Below, in pieces: positions 1 to 13,346 of a stretch of 64,000 nucleotides of DNA; the stretch's first letter is position 1; each line of letters starts with the position of its first letter. The stretch lies in assembly GCA_963169105.1 (NCBI GenBank), contig OY720636.1, positions 117,260,188-117,324,187 of the forward strand, written 5' to 3'. This stretch comes from Ceriagrion tenellum (Eukaryota > Arthropoda > Insecta > Odonata > Coenagrionidae). The notes under the pieces were generated by a model. The model was not told where the DNA came from, ran no database searches, and saw only the letters and a list, made by a program, of their open reading frames with translations. Position numbers and translations under genes: made by a program.

Positions 1-2039
1 TCATCGTTTACTCTCCTTATATCGGTCGAGAGCCTCGCCTTCAGTATTCTCACTCATCGCCAACTCAAAACAATATTCATGACGGTTTTTCCATATAAGA
101 GCTGATTCCTACAATGTTGCGTATTTTCACCTTATACATACTTACATAAGCTTCATCCCTTTTGACCGCTACCCTTAGCTTTCTATCTTCTTTTTCCGCC
201 TTAAAACTCGCAGCGCGACACACTAAAACCTCCCGTTGGAGAGGTATTGAGTTGAGACGGCAGGCAAAAGATTAAGATGCAGGCTTGCCCCAAGAAATGC
301 AAATACGGACGGAACATATCCAATTCCAGTTCGGCCAGAAGATGGAGAGGAGAATTTGGGGAACAATGTCAGAGGTGTAGAAATAAAGAGGACGAGAAAA
401 GAAGACTCGAATTTCTTCCCAGCTTATACGCCCTTGAGAGTATCACTGAATATAAAGTAGCCATATTTAAACTACAAGGCCATTTTCACCAGAAATATAA
501 CGTTTTTCTTCTTTTTTTTGTGCTATTGAATTATTTTACGAATGACAAACATTCCATGGGCTCATTTTTGCGTTGGCGATCAAGTCGTTTCCATCTCTCG
601 TCATCTGAATGCACTTATATCGTGTAAAGAAAGAGTCGGAGGACGAGTAGTAGGACGTTGGATCAACTTTTTTTTCTAAAGGATACTTGGCTGCATGTTC
701 TTTTTCTGTATCAAATTTAAGGCCAAAATGAAAAAATCTGGAATAAATTAGGGAAAGTAGAGGTAAGGGGATCGATTCTATTATGATTGGCTGAAGAATA
801 TCATACGGGCAATATACAAGTTTAAAACTTTACAATCGTGTTAATAACCTCATTTATTCATTTATCTTATCTTATACTCGCTCCACATTATATCACTCTC
901 TCTCTCTTTTTCCACACTCCATTTATAAGCTCAATTCATATCGTGTCTCACTTTTCCGTCTGTTTCCCCACTTTCACTTTTATATTTCTTCCGATCCAAG
1001 AGTATACAATTCAGTACAATTACACTTTTCATAAAGCAAGACATTTGTTCCAGAAGAGAAATCGAAAAAAAACGCTATTCACAGAAACTTCTTGTGGAAA
1101 ACGGCTGTATATAGAATTAAGGTCATGGGCAAAGTGAACATGTCTACTTTTCTCCATTTTCGTGGGGTTAATTTGCGGAGGAAAGTGGCCGAACATGAAA
1201 AAATGAACCAATCAATCAATTGGCTTTAGTAATGACTCATAAATCTGAGTTATCCGTGAAAAAATTCAGATTATTTCATGTACTTTTTTCCGTTCAAGTT
1301 CTGGTGCTCATAATGCATATTGCTTGCTTTCCAATGTAATTCGACAGATGTCGACTTTGACGTGCAGCGTAGCATGCGGGCATGGTTGTAAATCGTGATG
1401 TGGTTACCTTCATGAGTTCATCATTACAAAGCGCAGGGAGTATACAGACGGTCAATTACATAAAAGCAAAATTTTAAGGTTACTTTTCCACATCACAGGT
1501 ATTATTTTGTAAAAAGATATGAATTATTAGTCTGGGTCACCAGTTTCCAATCTTCCATGTCCGAGCCTGTCGCCTAACCTATAAATCTGCCGAAGACCTC
1601 GGCTTAATTTATCGGAACGATTATCTTTCCTCATTGGTGTTTTACTTTTCTCTTTGAACCATTTACCCAAAATTTATTATTGTTGGTGAGCAATCATCCT
1701 ATTACCTATTTATTGCTAGAAACGCGTAGTGTATCTCAGGTCGGCTCCTCAGATAAGAAAAGTTATCTACTAAAATATATCATTGCGGACAATTCTTCGA
1801 ACATAATTTTATGATTTCACCAGTCGTATACCAAGTTACTATTTTTGTACAATGCAGAAATAATTATTCCGCTAGAAAAACGCAGTCATCCACGTGGAGA
1901 TAATGTTCCAGATCATTCCTTAACGAAAACAGAAAGCAAATGATTTTTCTGTTATAGTTAGCCATATTGCTATGTTTAATAGGTTATGCCTTCTGCTATT
2001 TTGACCTACCTTAAACTAACCACATTTCTTACCTATTCC
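1..2039. other. AT-rich stretch, no gene seen
   Basis: I recognise no gene, RNA or element here. Open frames are short and have no family motif. A pyrimidine-rich tract lies at about 890-1000. It could be intergenic or intronic DNA. Confidence 0.5.
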
Positions 2040-2290
2040 CTATCCTCATTCGTGGGGTGGCTATTCTTCGCCGGCATCCGCGAGGAGACTGGCAGTCGGA
2101 GGACCCCGTCTCTGACTTCACCGGTGGTAGGGTCACCGTCAACACTATCTTTCCGCCCTCGCACACTCTTGTGCACTTATGAACGCTCGTCTATTTTGGG
2201 CTCCATGTTCTCCTGTAGATGGCACACTTGTTGGAAACTTATCTCCATCACCTCGTGCGTTCAGACCTGTAGGCATACAAATGCATTGTA
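2040..2290. other. GC-richer island, unrecognised
   Basis: This short block is clearly richer in G and C than both flanks and stays open on the plus strand. The translation matches no family I know. It ends near an AATAAA-containing stretch (about 2298), so an old retroposed sequence is possible. Nothing else supports that, and I propose no function. Confidence 0.25.
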
Positions 2291-3620
2291 TTCGTTAATA
2301 AAGACGACAATCAGGCATAATAACCTCAAATTTTGAATTTATAAGGCAAACAGTCAGGTAACTACTTTACCCTACAATAAAAATGTGCTTTAATTAAGGA
2401 TAAATACAACAGTTTTACAGAATAAAGACAAAATAAAACATTTTTTCTTCCAAAAGTCACTGTATTTGATTCGGGGCGGACCGTCTCCAACGGTCACCAC
2501 AGTTAAAGTAATTTTCCTCGAGAGACATTTTAGGCCGTAATAAGTATATAATTCCTTTTGTTAATATTTTTGTTTGTAATTCCTTTTGAAAATAATCTTT
2601 TAACAACGTTTATCGAACAAAATCGACTTGCAGGTCCTCTGAGCACTATAGAAATAAGTAATGGGCACATACAGAGGCTGAAAAAATATGATAACTTATA
2701 TTATAGTATCCATATCTTAGAGACTTTCAAGCACGTGAAACACGTAGTACATTCAGAAATAAGGAAAGTTCATAAGATAATATATCGGATAGTTTCAAAT
2801 GTGCTTCTGCAAATTCTGCAATGTTTATCAAGTCAGGTAAAACGCCGATATCCTTAATGTACCATCCCGTTTGAAGGATTATTTGTAAAAATCAACTACT
2901 GGTATAAAACAGTGGAATCCATTTGATATACCTTTTGAGAATCGACACGGATTTCTGACACTTATAATCTTTGGGTACTACGTGTTCCTTGATGAATTTT
3001 ATAAATATTATATGCAAGTAGTGGGCTATTTCTCCAACTAGTTCCCTATACATGTGAGAAGGAATATCTTTAGGACACGGTGACTAATTTGGACTAAGAG
3101 ATTTCATCAGATTCTATTCTGCGAACAGAAACATCAATAGGTGGCATCGTTTGCCGCTAACGACCATTAAACGATAAGGATGTATTTTGTGTAGACCCTT
3201 TGGTAGTAAACTATAGCTACGACTTAAGCTTGTCAATTCTCATAATGCAGTTCGGGAATATTTCCAATTTGATGTTATCGATTAAGCTATTTCTGGGCCC
3301 AAAACTGAATACTATTTATTTACGGACAGTCTGGAAATGCATAAATGTTGACCCCACAATATAACCTACTTGAAACAATTTAGTTTGCTAAACAACCTTT
3401 TTTTATTTAAAATCGATAAAATTACAGTCTTCCTCACAAATGACATGTAAAACTTTTTTTAAAACATGTAAAACACATGACATGTAAAACTGTAATTAAT
3501 TAAGGAAAGTATTAATCCATGCCAAAATTACCTTAATTATCAATAAATTACGAGCTTAAGAGATGGTAGTATTTCCACAATTAGTACATTTTTCTGTTAG
3601 ATATTAAAATTACTGATTGG
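2291..3620. other. AT-rich stretch, no gene seen
   Basis: No coding or RNA gene is recognised. The only local structure is three near-copies of ACATGTAAAAC within 3442-3490. A related ACATGTAAAA also occurs near 4422. Confidence 0.45.
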
Positions 3621-3624
3621 TTAA

Positions 3625-4363
3625 TAAATTAACTTGCAGGCAGATAGCCTGCTCACTCCGTGAGCAGGGGTGTGTAGTGTGTACCCGCCCCAGAGCTATC
3701 AGCTCTGGCCATTTGAATAGGAGAGCACTGTGGGTTTCTTTTGTTTCAACCATTACACTCTTCCACTCTCCCTTTTGGCTTTTATTCTTTGTCACTGTGT
3801 TTCCCAGAATCTGGGAAATTGTTGCCATTTGCAATTCCCTGCAATGCAAAATATTCCCATTGTTGCAACCACAACCCATAAACGATCCATTTCATCTCCA
3901 AATAACTTACACATTTGCACGGCTGGTAACCTAACACCCCCTGCCACACGCCCAAGCAGCCGCTCTTTTGGATCTTATTTAAATTAACTAAATACACTCC
4001 TTTTAATTCATGTCTCAATTTCAACTCCAAATAACTTACACATTTGCACAGCTGGTGACCTTACACCCCCTGCCATTTGCCCAAGCAGCTGCTCTTTTGT
4101 ATCTTATTTAAACTAACTAAATACACTCCTTTTAATTGATGTCTCCTTTTAATCTCCAAATAACTTAAACTTTCGCACAGCTGGTGACCTATCACCACCT
4201 GCCACACGCCCAAGCTATAAAAATCCAAAACTACTACCAAATCATGAAGACAGGGATTTCACATTCAACGCACCAAACCTCACTCTTCTAGCTCAAAAAT
4301 TGACAGAGAAAGAAACAAAACGGATACATAATGACTGACTTGCTACAAAGTTAATATATATAG
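3625..4363 (+). repeat. Dispersed repeat family A, copy 1
   Basis: The segment recurs at 20567-21130 and, as its 3' part only, at 21735-21947. The order is a 9-bp hairpin near the start (CCTGCTCAC/GTGAGCAGG, 3648-3668), a body, then three tandem units with a period of 129 bp. The units begin CTCCAAATAACTTA at 3896, 4025 and 4154, and the third is partial. A shared tail ends in TTAATATATATAG. No coding region is evident. It behaves like a non-autonomous mobile repeat, but I see no inverted ends or target duplication that would assign a class. Confidence 0.75.
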
Positions 4364-5280
4364 GTGTATTAAATTGAAAAAGATTAATGACATTAAACAT
4401 TTAAAAATGCATGCTTATGTGACATGTAAAAGTTCAATAATGGGAAAATAAACTACGCTTGTGTTCTTGATTTTTCGCTCAACAGTTACAGAAAAATGCA
4501 CATGGCCATACTTATATTTTTATGATCTATTTCCTTTCCATTTAGTTAAAAAATTGTTCAAATGAAGGATGAGTATAGACAGAGATTGGTGCAATGAAGT
4601 TCATACACTTACACAGGTATTTCCACCCTTGCCAGACGCAACTTCATGATACCCGATTGCTAGGGCTCCTTTGAATATTTTATGCCGAATCTCAAGTAAG
4701 CAAAAGAATTCAGCAGTCGATATGTGTAAAAGAGGTATTTTAGTAACCAGATAAATGGTAATAAAACATTATTAAATCATGAATATTTTGTTCAATGAAC
4801 GTTTGTCGTGAAACCTTCATCAAATGAGTAGAAAAAGTACTGTATATGACTTAAGAATTATTTTATTTACTAGCCTTTTTTCTGAAATCCTCAATACCAT
4901 TGCTTCAGTTAGCAAAAAAATAATGAAAAACCAGAAAACAAAAAAATTGGGTGGTTTCTTATGACGAAAATGCATGTTATGAGGAATTAACTCAATTTAT
5001 TACTTCAGTACATAAATTATATTTAGCGAAGGAGGTTGAAAATGTATTGAACTACTTATGGCATATGGAACTTAGCGGCATATGTTAAGGATGGCAACTT
5101 CCTAATATTCAATACACAGCTAAATAAAATTTATATATTAACTTCCAATAGTCTCAATTAAAATGTATGTCAAAACTATACGTTGTACCGCTTAGCAGAA
5201 TTAATTTTAGATTCTATTATAGGCACATATTCTCCGACACTAAAGCTTGGTTAATACCATACTAGAAGGTACAGTAGAGG
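4364..5280. other. AT-rich stretch, no gene seen
   Basis: I see no gene or recognised repeat here. The last few tens of bases may be the decayed upstream part of the retrotransposon fragment that follows. Confidence 0.45.
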
Positions 5281-5418
5281 GAAAAAATCCAGAGGGGCAG
5301 ACCTAGACTGGACTACATGGGACAGTTGATGAAGGAACTAGGTTGCCAATCGTACAGAGAAATGAAAATATGGGCCCAAGATCGGATAAAGTGGAAGACT
5401 GTTGCAGACCAATCCTAG
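5281..5418 (+). pseudogene. Non-LTR retrotransposon ORF2, C-terminal tail
   Basis: The plus-strand frame from 5281 to the TAG at 5416-5418 reads about 45 residues. It includes RGRPRLDY, then MKELGCQSYREM, then AQDRIKWKTVA. This matches the usual C-terminus of arthropod non-LTR reverse transcriptases (GK.GRGRPR, then L..L..AQDRE.WR). Just upstream the match continues in another frame, so at least one frameshift is present. No reverse transcriptase core is nearby, so this is a 5'-truncated copy, the usual outcome of target-primed reverse transcription. The clade cannot be set from so short a piece. Confidence 0.75.
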
Positions 5419-7622
5419 GATTGTAACCAGAGAAGAAGAAAGGCGCATTTAAGGTACAGATTTTTGTTGATTGCTGTGTGACCACAATAAAATGTTCAGA
5501 ATTGTGCATCGTCCGTTACACATCATTTTATTTTCTGTACTTATATATAGTCAAGCATAGCCTTTTACCATATGTACTATGACAATTTCTTTTTGTCTAC
5601 TTCTGGCCTTAAAAGGCGTGTAAAAGTCAGGAAAGAAAATATACGTTTTAAAAAGAATAAATGTAACATCCATTACGTATGGATTAGCTGCTAGTTCTAT
5701 CCTCGGTACAAAAAAAATAGCGGAATAGCTACGAAAAAAACTGGTTTAGTTCAGAATAATTTCCATAATGGAGGATTTAAAAAAATAATTGGAATTTATG
5801 CTCGGCGTATTATAGAGATATTTCATTTTTTAATTTACGTACTGAGACTTTCAGATTGTAATTTGATTAACAAGCAAGACACTGTTTTTTCAATCGATAT
5901 CAAGAGTAGATTAGTTAGCGTTATTTTTTTAGTAAACTGGTGAATCATTTTCAGTGTGTGCTCCTCGTATCCACTTAAAAGCTGGGAGAACTGAACTTCA
6001 TCATTTGCAACTCTTTAACCTAATGGCGCCTTTATCACAGACAAGTCGAAGTTACAGTGCTGCAATCCCGTACCGCTCTTCCCCAAGTATTTTTCCGCGT
6101 CGCATGGTTGGGGGAAAATTCAGGAATCCCCGGGATGAGATCAAGTGCTTTTATATATGTATTAGGACAGACTTTCTTATTCCCCGGTAGAATACTCTCA
6201 GCACTAACAAACCTCCTTGGAAGATAGCTTTTGGGACCAATGCAGTATTCGCAGTGGAACTTATGAAGCGGGAGAAGGAGTGACCATTTTATTTACAAAA
6301 GGCTCTTATTCAGCCAGGTATTTCCCCCTTAACAGTGATCGCGTGCAGGAATTGAACTATTTAGATATTTACGATCAAGATGCGTCTTATGGGAGTAATC
6401 TCATCTCGTAGTAATAGATGACCACGAATATCGGCGTTAAACCTTAAGCGGGTGCGCCTCAAAGCTTAGTACTGGCAGGCCCGAGACGCAATTAGTGAAC
6501 CAATACTATGATCATGATAATTGCTATTTTCTTGAGCTGCCCGCATTTATCACCACATACAATTATTTTAAAGGAGTAAATACTTGAAATGCCAAATTAA
6601 AATAAGGTCTATGGATAAAATCGACATTTTAATGTTATTTTGCAAAGAAAATCCAACTAGAAAAATAAACTACCTTGAACCACACCATATATATTACTCT
6701 TGGATGACTGAAAATTGTTGATAATTTTAAATCTGACTCCATAAAAAATAACATTCATCGCACTTTTTGTAGGATTACCATTTTTTCCGCAACCACTGGT
6801 TACTCCTCCATCCATCCATCCTTTCTATTGACTGAGTGCTCAATCAACTCATCGCTGTTTCACGGTTGGTACCTTGAATAAAAAGTTACATTTCTATGTG
6901 GGTTGTTTCGTTTTGAAACGTTCTACCTGGTATTCTTTCATGAAGCTTGAAGACAGATACCTTACAAATACCATTAAGTGGAAGAGTTGAACATGTATAT
7001 CAGCATTATTCAAGAGAGATAAAAATAGTTGCCATCTCCTTGTTGATTGAGATTCTGAGTAAGTTCCACACGTTTGGTCCTCTGTATCTACTCCTCTATC
7101 TATTGTAACCCGTCGTGATGTCGTGTCGCCCGTCTTCCCTCTATTAATCGGGTGATCGGCGACCAGCCTTCGGGGCACATTCAGGGAAAGGGGAATTGGA
7201 GGGCAAAAGGGGAGGGCAGAGGTGTAGCGGGGATATCCCATGCACCTCGGGCGAGGGAATGGGGTTTGGGAAAGGGAAGGAGGGGAAAATTTAGGGATGA
7301 CGAGACCTGAGATAGGAGCGTTCGAATAAAGAAAGCCGTTCGACTGCGTAGTTCACTCAACATAAATTTAATAAGTTTTAAATATGATCATTTTCAAATA
7401 CAATCAAGTCGATAACAAAAGAAACAATTAACTTCTTTTCCTTGGATTTCAATGAAATATAATGCGTAATTCACTAGGCTGCAGCCTCTCAAATATCCAC
7501 AACAGAAAATTTTAAGTCCTTAACCTAGACCAAAAAAAAAAAACACGTTACATGTTTTTCACATTCATAACCCATACGAAAACCACAAGAAAAGGGAACA
7601 AAAAGAAAAGAAACAAAAAAAA
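5419..7622. other. Unrecognised stretch, no gene seen
   Basis: Several short open frames occur (for example about 5950-6190 and 6900-7240), but none carries a recognisable domain. Composition becomes GC-richer around 6030-6150 and 7080-7280. No repeat seen elsewhere in the window maps here. Confidence 0.4.
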
Positions 7623-8269
7623 GGGGGGGAATGGAAATATAAAACAACAAAATATATGTTGCACTGAAGTTCACACTGTAATAGGGGGTAGTACTGTCAT
7701 CTTCTCTACTTGTGCGAGGGAACTTTATAAACCTTTTTAGTGAATTCTCTTCTGGACTTGGTGGGGTGGGATTTTTCTTCTGTTCTTTGGGGGGGGGGCG
7801 GGATTTCGTGGCTTTTTCTCTTACAATTTGTTGAATTTTTGGGGCTCTCGATCTGTTGATGGTGGCGGTTCCGTTCTGCGGCGTAGGCTGCCCTGCACAC
7901 TCTCTGGCAGGTTCACGGGTGGGAAATGACCTCTTGGCAACAGTTGGGCGATCCTTTCCTTGGTACCAACGAGTCTACCGTACAACTCCTACTCGTATCT
8001 AGCACCCTCTTTCATCTTCTCTCAGGATCTGTCCACCCACTCCGTCTCTCATGCCGTCTCCCACACTCCGCCTACTCTTAGGAGCGTTTTGCTTACGTGG
8101 AAAAGCCAAAAAAAAGAAGCCCTTTTTCTTAGGTACGCCACGTTATATAGTCTTTGAGGGGAGGGATCACCAGAGGGGGGGTGGGGGGGTCAGGGGAAGA
8201 AAAAAAAGAAAGAGGAATGACGCACATGGGGATGGACGGTCATTTCACCAAGGACACGGGGGGGGGGGG
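7623..8269 (+). other. Cluster of long G homopolymers with a G-quadruplex motif
   Basis: The plus strand carries G7 at 7623-7629, G10 at 7789-7798, G7-T-G7-TCA-G4 at 8175-8196 and G12 at 8258-8269. Equally long C runs are absent here, so the bias is strand-specific. The 8157-8196 stretch satisfies the usual intramolecular G-quadruplex pattern of four G3+ tracts with short loops. Short open frames that run through it are low-complexity and are not treated as genes. Confidence 0.7.
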
Positions 8270-11200
8270 AAACCACGTTCTTCTTCTTCTTGACCGTCTG
8301 TTTGGCACACTTAAGGAGGGAAGGGGAGAGAGATTCACATTTTTGTGGGGAAGAAAATGGGGAAACCTCAAATGGGGACCCAAATGACTCATATCACACA
8401 CTCAAAACCCTCTTACACTCACTCACACATACAGACGAACATATATCTAACCAAAAAACGGCCTTCCTTTACCGTCGCACTCCCATCTCCCACGTCCAAA
8501 TGTAATCGGGCAAAAGGCACCGGTTACACTATACAGTTGTAATTTAAAGCAACACGAGGTTTCCCTTTTTGATTATTTATTTCTTTCATATCTAACATCA
8601 ATCATATCGTGAAAATTACCGATCTATTTTTTTCTGGCGAGTTAAACAACATGGCTATACCTTTTTTGTTCCGATTATAGACGATTCAAATATCCCATTT
8701 ATTCGTCAATAACCTGGAGTTTCACTCTTGTCTTTACACATATCATCCGTTACAGTTTTTTTTTTGCCTCCCGAGATACTGCAAGAGGACTACTGGATTA
8801 CAGATTTTCAATGGCCAGATCAAGATTTTCATCGTTCGCATAGCTAAATCTTTCATGATATGTCTTCGGGAACTCGATGCTAAATATGACCCATTATTCT
8901 CTTACCAAAATTTTTTTTTAAAACTCTTTTACTTCTGAAACTGAAAGATAACTCTAGAAAAAACTCTTTTACTTCTGGTGAATAACTAACTATTGTTATG
9001 AAATTTGTATTTTTCGGGGAATCTTCATAATGGCTGGAAAAAGTATCTCATGTTGCCTAGCAGTGGTGCAGGGGAAGCGGGTTTTCACCAAAACAGCTGG
9101 TGGATTCTCAGATTTTCCATGGAGGTGAATTTGAAGAGATGGTTTTCCTCTAAGCTCTTTCACTCTAACCCCTCTCTCTATCCTCCAAGCGTCGTTGCAA
9201 AAATTCTTGCTAACATTCTGGGTTTTGGCAACGAGAGCGAATCGGTGAGAGCATGTCTAAGGGAAAATGCAGTGAACGAACCATGCCAAACTGAAAGAGA
9301 AAAGTTAGAGAAAGGAATAATTGATGCAGCAGGAGAGAGAAAGAGAGAACGCAAGGAAGTAAATAGATAGACCGTCCACCTTTTGAGAGACACGGCGTTG
9401 AAAGGAAAGGGTGTCCAAGAGACATTGCTCCTCCTCTCCACGAAATCCTCTAAGGCAGATTCCAAATGGCGATGAGAGCGGACTCTTACGGCATGAGAGC
9501 GCTCTTTGGTCTTTCGATCGACTCTTCCATTCCTTCTCCTTCCATCCTTTCAACTTCGACTCAACGTCCGTCGTCCTCAATTTGCGTGTAAATTCATCCG
9601 GTGTCGAATGAAATCAAAAACCTCTGCGCACACCTTAGACCGCGGAGGCAAGGGTAGTGAACGCACCCTTTCTATGATTTGACTTTAAGGTTACTTTACC
9701 TCGAAAAGGATGCCAACAGTGATTTGGTGGACTTTCAGGAGGAGACTAAACACACTTGAGTTTCGGAGGATAAGGAGGGAGGGATGTCTGAGAGAATTGC
9801 AGAAGGGATGCCGACGAGGAGGCACGAATAACACAGCCTAATGTCAGTTCAGATTACTACAGCTTCAGATTGTTAAAAGATCATGTTAAAATGAAAGAAA
9901 TAGAAATTTTATGTATCGAATTCATTGAAATACGCATTTTACATTAGGGGGCTAAGTAACTTCAAACAGCATCTTAGATACAAATACTCCATAACAAATT
10001 TGGTCATTAGTCATGAGAAGGCCCACTGCCCACTTAAGCCTGTACACACCACTCCTTTCCAACTAGGGGATGTTATCCTTGGATTTGGAGAAAAAATTTC
10101 TTAGGATAAAGTTATTGTAAAAGGCAGTTCCAATATGGTGTCTCGGGAGGAACTTGGTGGCTAGGAGACAAAAGTAAAATAATTTAAAAAACGAATAGGA
10201 TGAAGTTGAGGGAGGGAAAACCTTTTTGGCACGAGTTTTGTTAACACGCTTGAGTTCCAATTTCATTTTTCAGAAATCACTGTGCTATATATCTGTCAAA
10301 CATCGCATAAGAGAATATTATGCATCCAATTTTTGCTTTGGACTATCACGGAATTAGATATGCTAATTTACGACGTGTTTTATGCAAATATGCTAATGAA
10401 AAGGAAATAAGGTCAATATCTTAAATAAAGTGTGAGATTCAGATTTATGCAGTATAACCAATCTGGCATATACAATACGAATTTGGATATATTTTATCGG
10501 GGGAGGAGGTAATAGCGAGTATGGTTACAATTAAAAGAACATGCGTATAAAAGGTAACGACTTGCAACTATTGACATAGACCCATGCAAAGGTCTGAGGT
10601 CTGGTATCATAGTAGCAAATTGGAGAAGTGTACCATTGTAGGGAAAAGTATTTAAATGCTTGCGAGTTAAATTTGATGGGATGCGTTAATAACTGAGTCT
10701 TAATCTTATCCTTCAACACATGAGGACAAGCCCATTTCAAAAGATGTCAGGCATAAAGTATTAGGACTAATACCTGCCCTCGAGCCTTGGAATTCTGCTT
10801 TCTTCCTGCGCTTCCATTGCTTCGTGAGGCCACAAAGATCCACTACGACGAGCGGGGCCCCAAGAGCCAGGATAATTTATTAAGTATTGGGAACGAAATA
10901 TAAATCTGTAAGTGGAGTTAAAATCTCGTCTCAGAAAAAATTTTGAAGCTCTCAATGAAGCATACTAAATATTGTTCCATTTTTTGAAAATATAGCTTTA
11001 TAGAAGGAATTAATGTGTAAATAAGAGGGAAACAAGCTTCGTTTGGAGGGAGGCAAGATATGAAGTCCAAAAATGGCCAAAGTCGCATAAAATGAAGACC
11101 AAATATTGCGAGTAAATGACGAAAAAAAAGGTACTAAATTAATGAGACGTACAGGCAAAGGACGGCAGCTCACAGGGTTTATCTCCTAGGTGTATTCAGG

Positions 11201-12117
11201 AGAAAAGATAATCATTAGGTGATTCTAAACTTGAGCGAGAAAGTAGAGAAGAGGAAAAAGGAAAACTTTTTCTTCTTCACTTTTAGTAACTATTACATGT
11301 GGCATTGTTGGGAAAGTTATTTGATGTTGCGTTTTCAGGAAAGTAAATTCCCCTAATATAGGCGTTTGGTGCCAATCAAGGAAGATCAAAGAGTATGAGG
11401 AAAGTGGACGGAGAGAGAAAAAAAATGACCGGATTGAATCGGGAGACAGAAAGCCGGATAGAAAAAGAAAAGGTCCAATACAGACTTCTTTTATTCACGG
11501 GTCAGTTCTAGAAGAGACTTTTCAAGTTCTTGAAGATTGCTTGAGTTCCCCTCGCTTACTCCTATGGCGTCGGAGAAGGGAAAAGGGAGGGTTGGGCGTT
11601 GGAAGAAAGCTTTTAGGGATAAAAAGTGGATTTGGGGGCAGTAGTCCCTTTTTCTGCCCTAGTCACGGTCTCACTCTCATCCGGACCCTTCGCTTTATTC
11701 CACTTCTCATCTGATTGTTCATCTCCACCCAGACCCTGCCCCCTTAAATCCCACCCGTCCTCCCGATTCCGATTGAGCGAAACGATGCATGGAAGGGTGG
11801 AGATCTTTGATAGTTGCCGTTGGGGATTGCTGCAAAGACGCAGAAATAAAAAAAAGCCCTTTTCTTTCTCCCGATTTTTACATTATCCCGGAAAGTTCAT
11901 CCATAGTTCCCTCCAAGTGATAACCTGTGTTCGTAAGATGAATACACATTAATTATTGGCGTAGAATTTCAATTTTTTTGTTCTATTTAACCACATCGAC
12001 TGATGCGAGCGATTAAAATTTCACATCAAAGGAACAATTTGTTGAGTTAATTTTAGGTGAATTTATGTACAAGAAATGAGGATTATCCTTTCACACATCA
12101 TTGGTTATAGCAGGTAT
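8270..12117. other. Unrecognised stretch with two GC-richer islands
   Basis: No gene or known element is identified. GC-richer islands lie at about 9000-9850 and 11500-11950. Their open frames overlap on both strands and show no domain, so I do not call them genes. A conserved exon or old insertion in either island cannot be excluded. Confidence 0.4.
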
Positions 12118-12159
12118 AATTTTTACTGCTAGACTTAATTGAGTCTAACTGTAAAAATT
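12118..12159. repeat. 42-bp imperfect palindrome
   Basis: The arms AATTTTTACTGCTAGACT and AGTCTAACTGTAAAAATT pair at 16 of 18 positions around a TAATTG centre. It may be a relic of a foldback or miniature element. It has no flanking target duplication that I can see. Confidence 0.6.
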
Positions 12160-12764
12160 GAGTCCAATTGAGTTGACTTCATTTCATTGTAAAAATTGTA
12201 GTGGCCTCATATATGGGAATTTATCACGAAGAACCTAATTTTTATATCCATACGAAATAAAAATATTGTTTAAGAAACATATTTTACAAGTTATTTTAGA
12301 AGATATTCGAGAGCGCTTTTCTGAACAAGTAATTAGCACTGCAGGTCAACAGGTCATTAAATGTCGTCCGAGGTAGAATTCCAGGAGAAGTGAATTTTTT
12401 ATAGCTAATTTCGCATGTTTTAGGAGCTAATACCTCACTACGAGCAGTTAGTCCATAAGTTAGGAGCAAAAGAAAAGTTAATTTGGAGCTGCATTTGATT
12501 TTTTAGAGTTGGAAGACTTCAGGGGGTTCTATATCACTCATATCCTAAAGGTTAATACAGCAAATTATGCTAAAGTTAACACAGGAATAATTACGATCCA
12601 AAACTGAATTTTCTCAAAAATCCCGGAATAGCTCGAAATAAGCTGTAGTTCATAGGAAAAAGAGCAAAATATTACCCATGGACTAGATAACTCCCCAAAA
12701 TCTTCCGTTAGACCAATTAAGAGAGTGAAAAGTATTATTTCCACTTTACTATGGGCTCTTATGC
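12160..12764. other. AT-rich stretch before the Penelope-like fragment
   Basis: I recognise nothing with confidence. The part near 12765 could be the eroded upstream portion of the Penelope-like reading frame, but no reverse transcriptase motif is visible. Confidence 0.35.
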
Positions 12765-13290
12765 TATAAATGCAGACGCACGGCAAATACTGCGCCGGCC
12801 TTCCTTTCATCCCTAGGATATCCAAACAGTTCGCCAGAGTATTGGCCAAACAAGACATAACAACTATACATAAACCAAAAGGAAAACTTAAAAACATCCT
12901 GAGGACCGCCAAGGACAATTTGGGATTGAAAATGCCTGGCGTTTACCACATCCTGTGTGAATACATGAAGGTGTACATCGGCAAAACTTGCCGCACCATA
13001 GAAAAACGCCTGTAAGAACATGAAAGGAGCACAGGCTCTTTCACTCCGAGAAACTCAGAGTAGCAGAACACAGCCTTGGGAGTGGGCACAGGATCAATTT
13101 CGAAGGGACCGAAATCCTTCACCTCACTCCAAGTTATTGGAACCCAATTGTAAAGGCGGCTGTGGAAATCAACCACAGAGACAACATCAACAGAGACATC
13201 AACAGAGGTTTTCAATAAACAATGCGTGGAAACCAATCATGAGACTCATAAGAAAAAGAGCAGGAAAAGATGACCAATCATGAGCTAAGC
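12765..13290 (+). pseudogene. Penelope-like retroelement, GIY-YIG endonuclease part
   Basis: The first plus-strand frame (12770-13015) shows the linker LPFIPRISKQFARVLAK, then ITTIHKPKGKLKNILRTAKD. The endonuclease start follows: GVYHILCEYMKVYIGKT, with GVY for GIY and an intact YIG. Past the stop at 13013 the homology resumes in other frames: an EHERS-like piece, VAEHSLGSGHRINFEGTEI, SYWNPIVKAAVEI (the usual catalytic-Glu helix) and SINNAWKPIMRLI. This order is typical of Penelope-like elements, in which a GIY-YIG nuclease follows the reverse transcriptase. At least two frameshifts and a stop make it a dead copy. The reverse transcriptase itself is not seen upstream, so it is 5'-truncated. 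The Cys pair expected after the GVY motif is partly lost (C-E-Y rather than C-x-C). Confidence 0.85.
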
Positions 13291-13346
13291 CTATGCGCAG
13301 AGCATATTTTATACAAAATGACACCCTCCTAGCTAAAATTATCACC

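Noticed and set aside
838..1137. Open frame of about 99 codons
   Set aside because: It is pyrimidine-rich low-complexity sequence with overlapping open frames on both strands and no domain.
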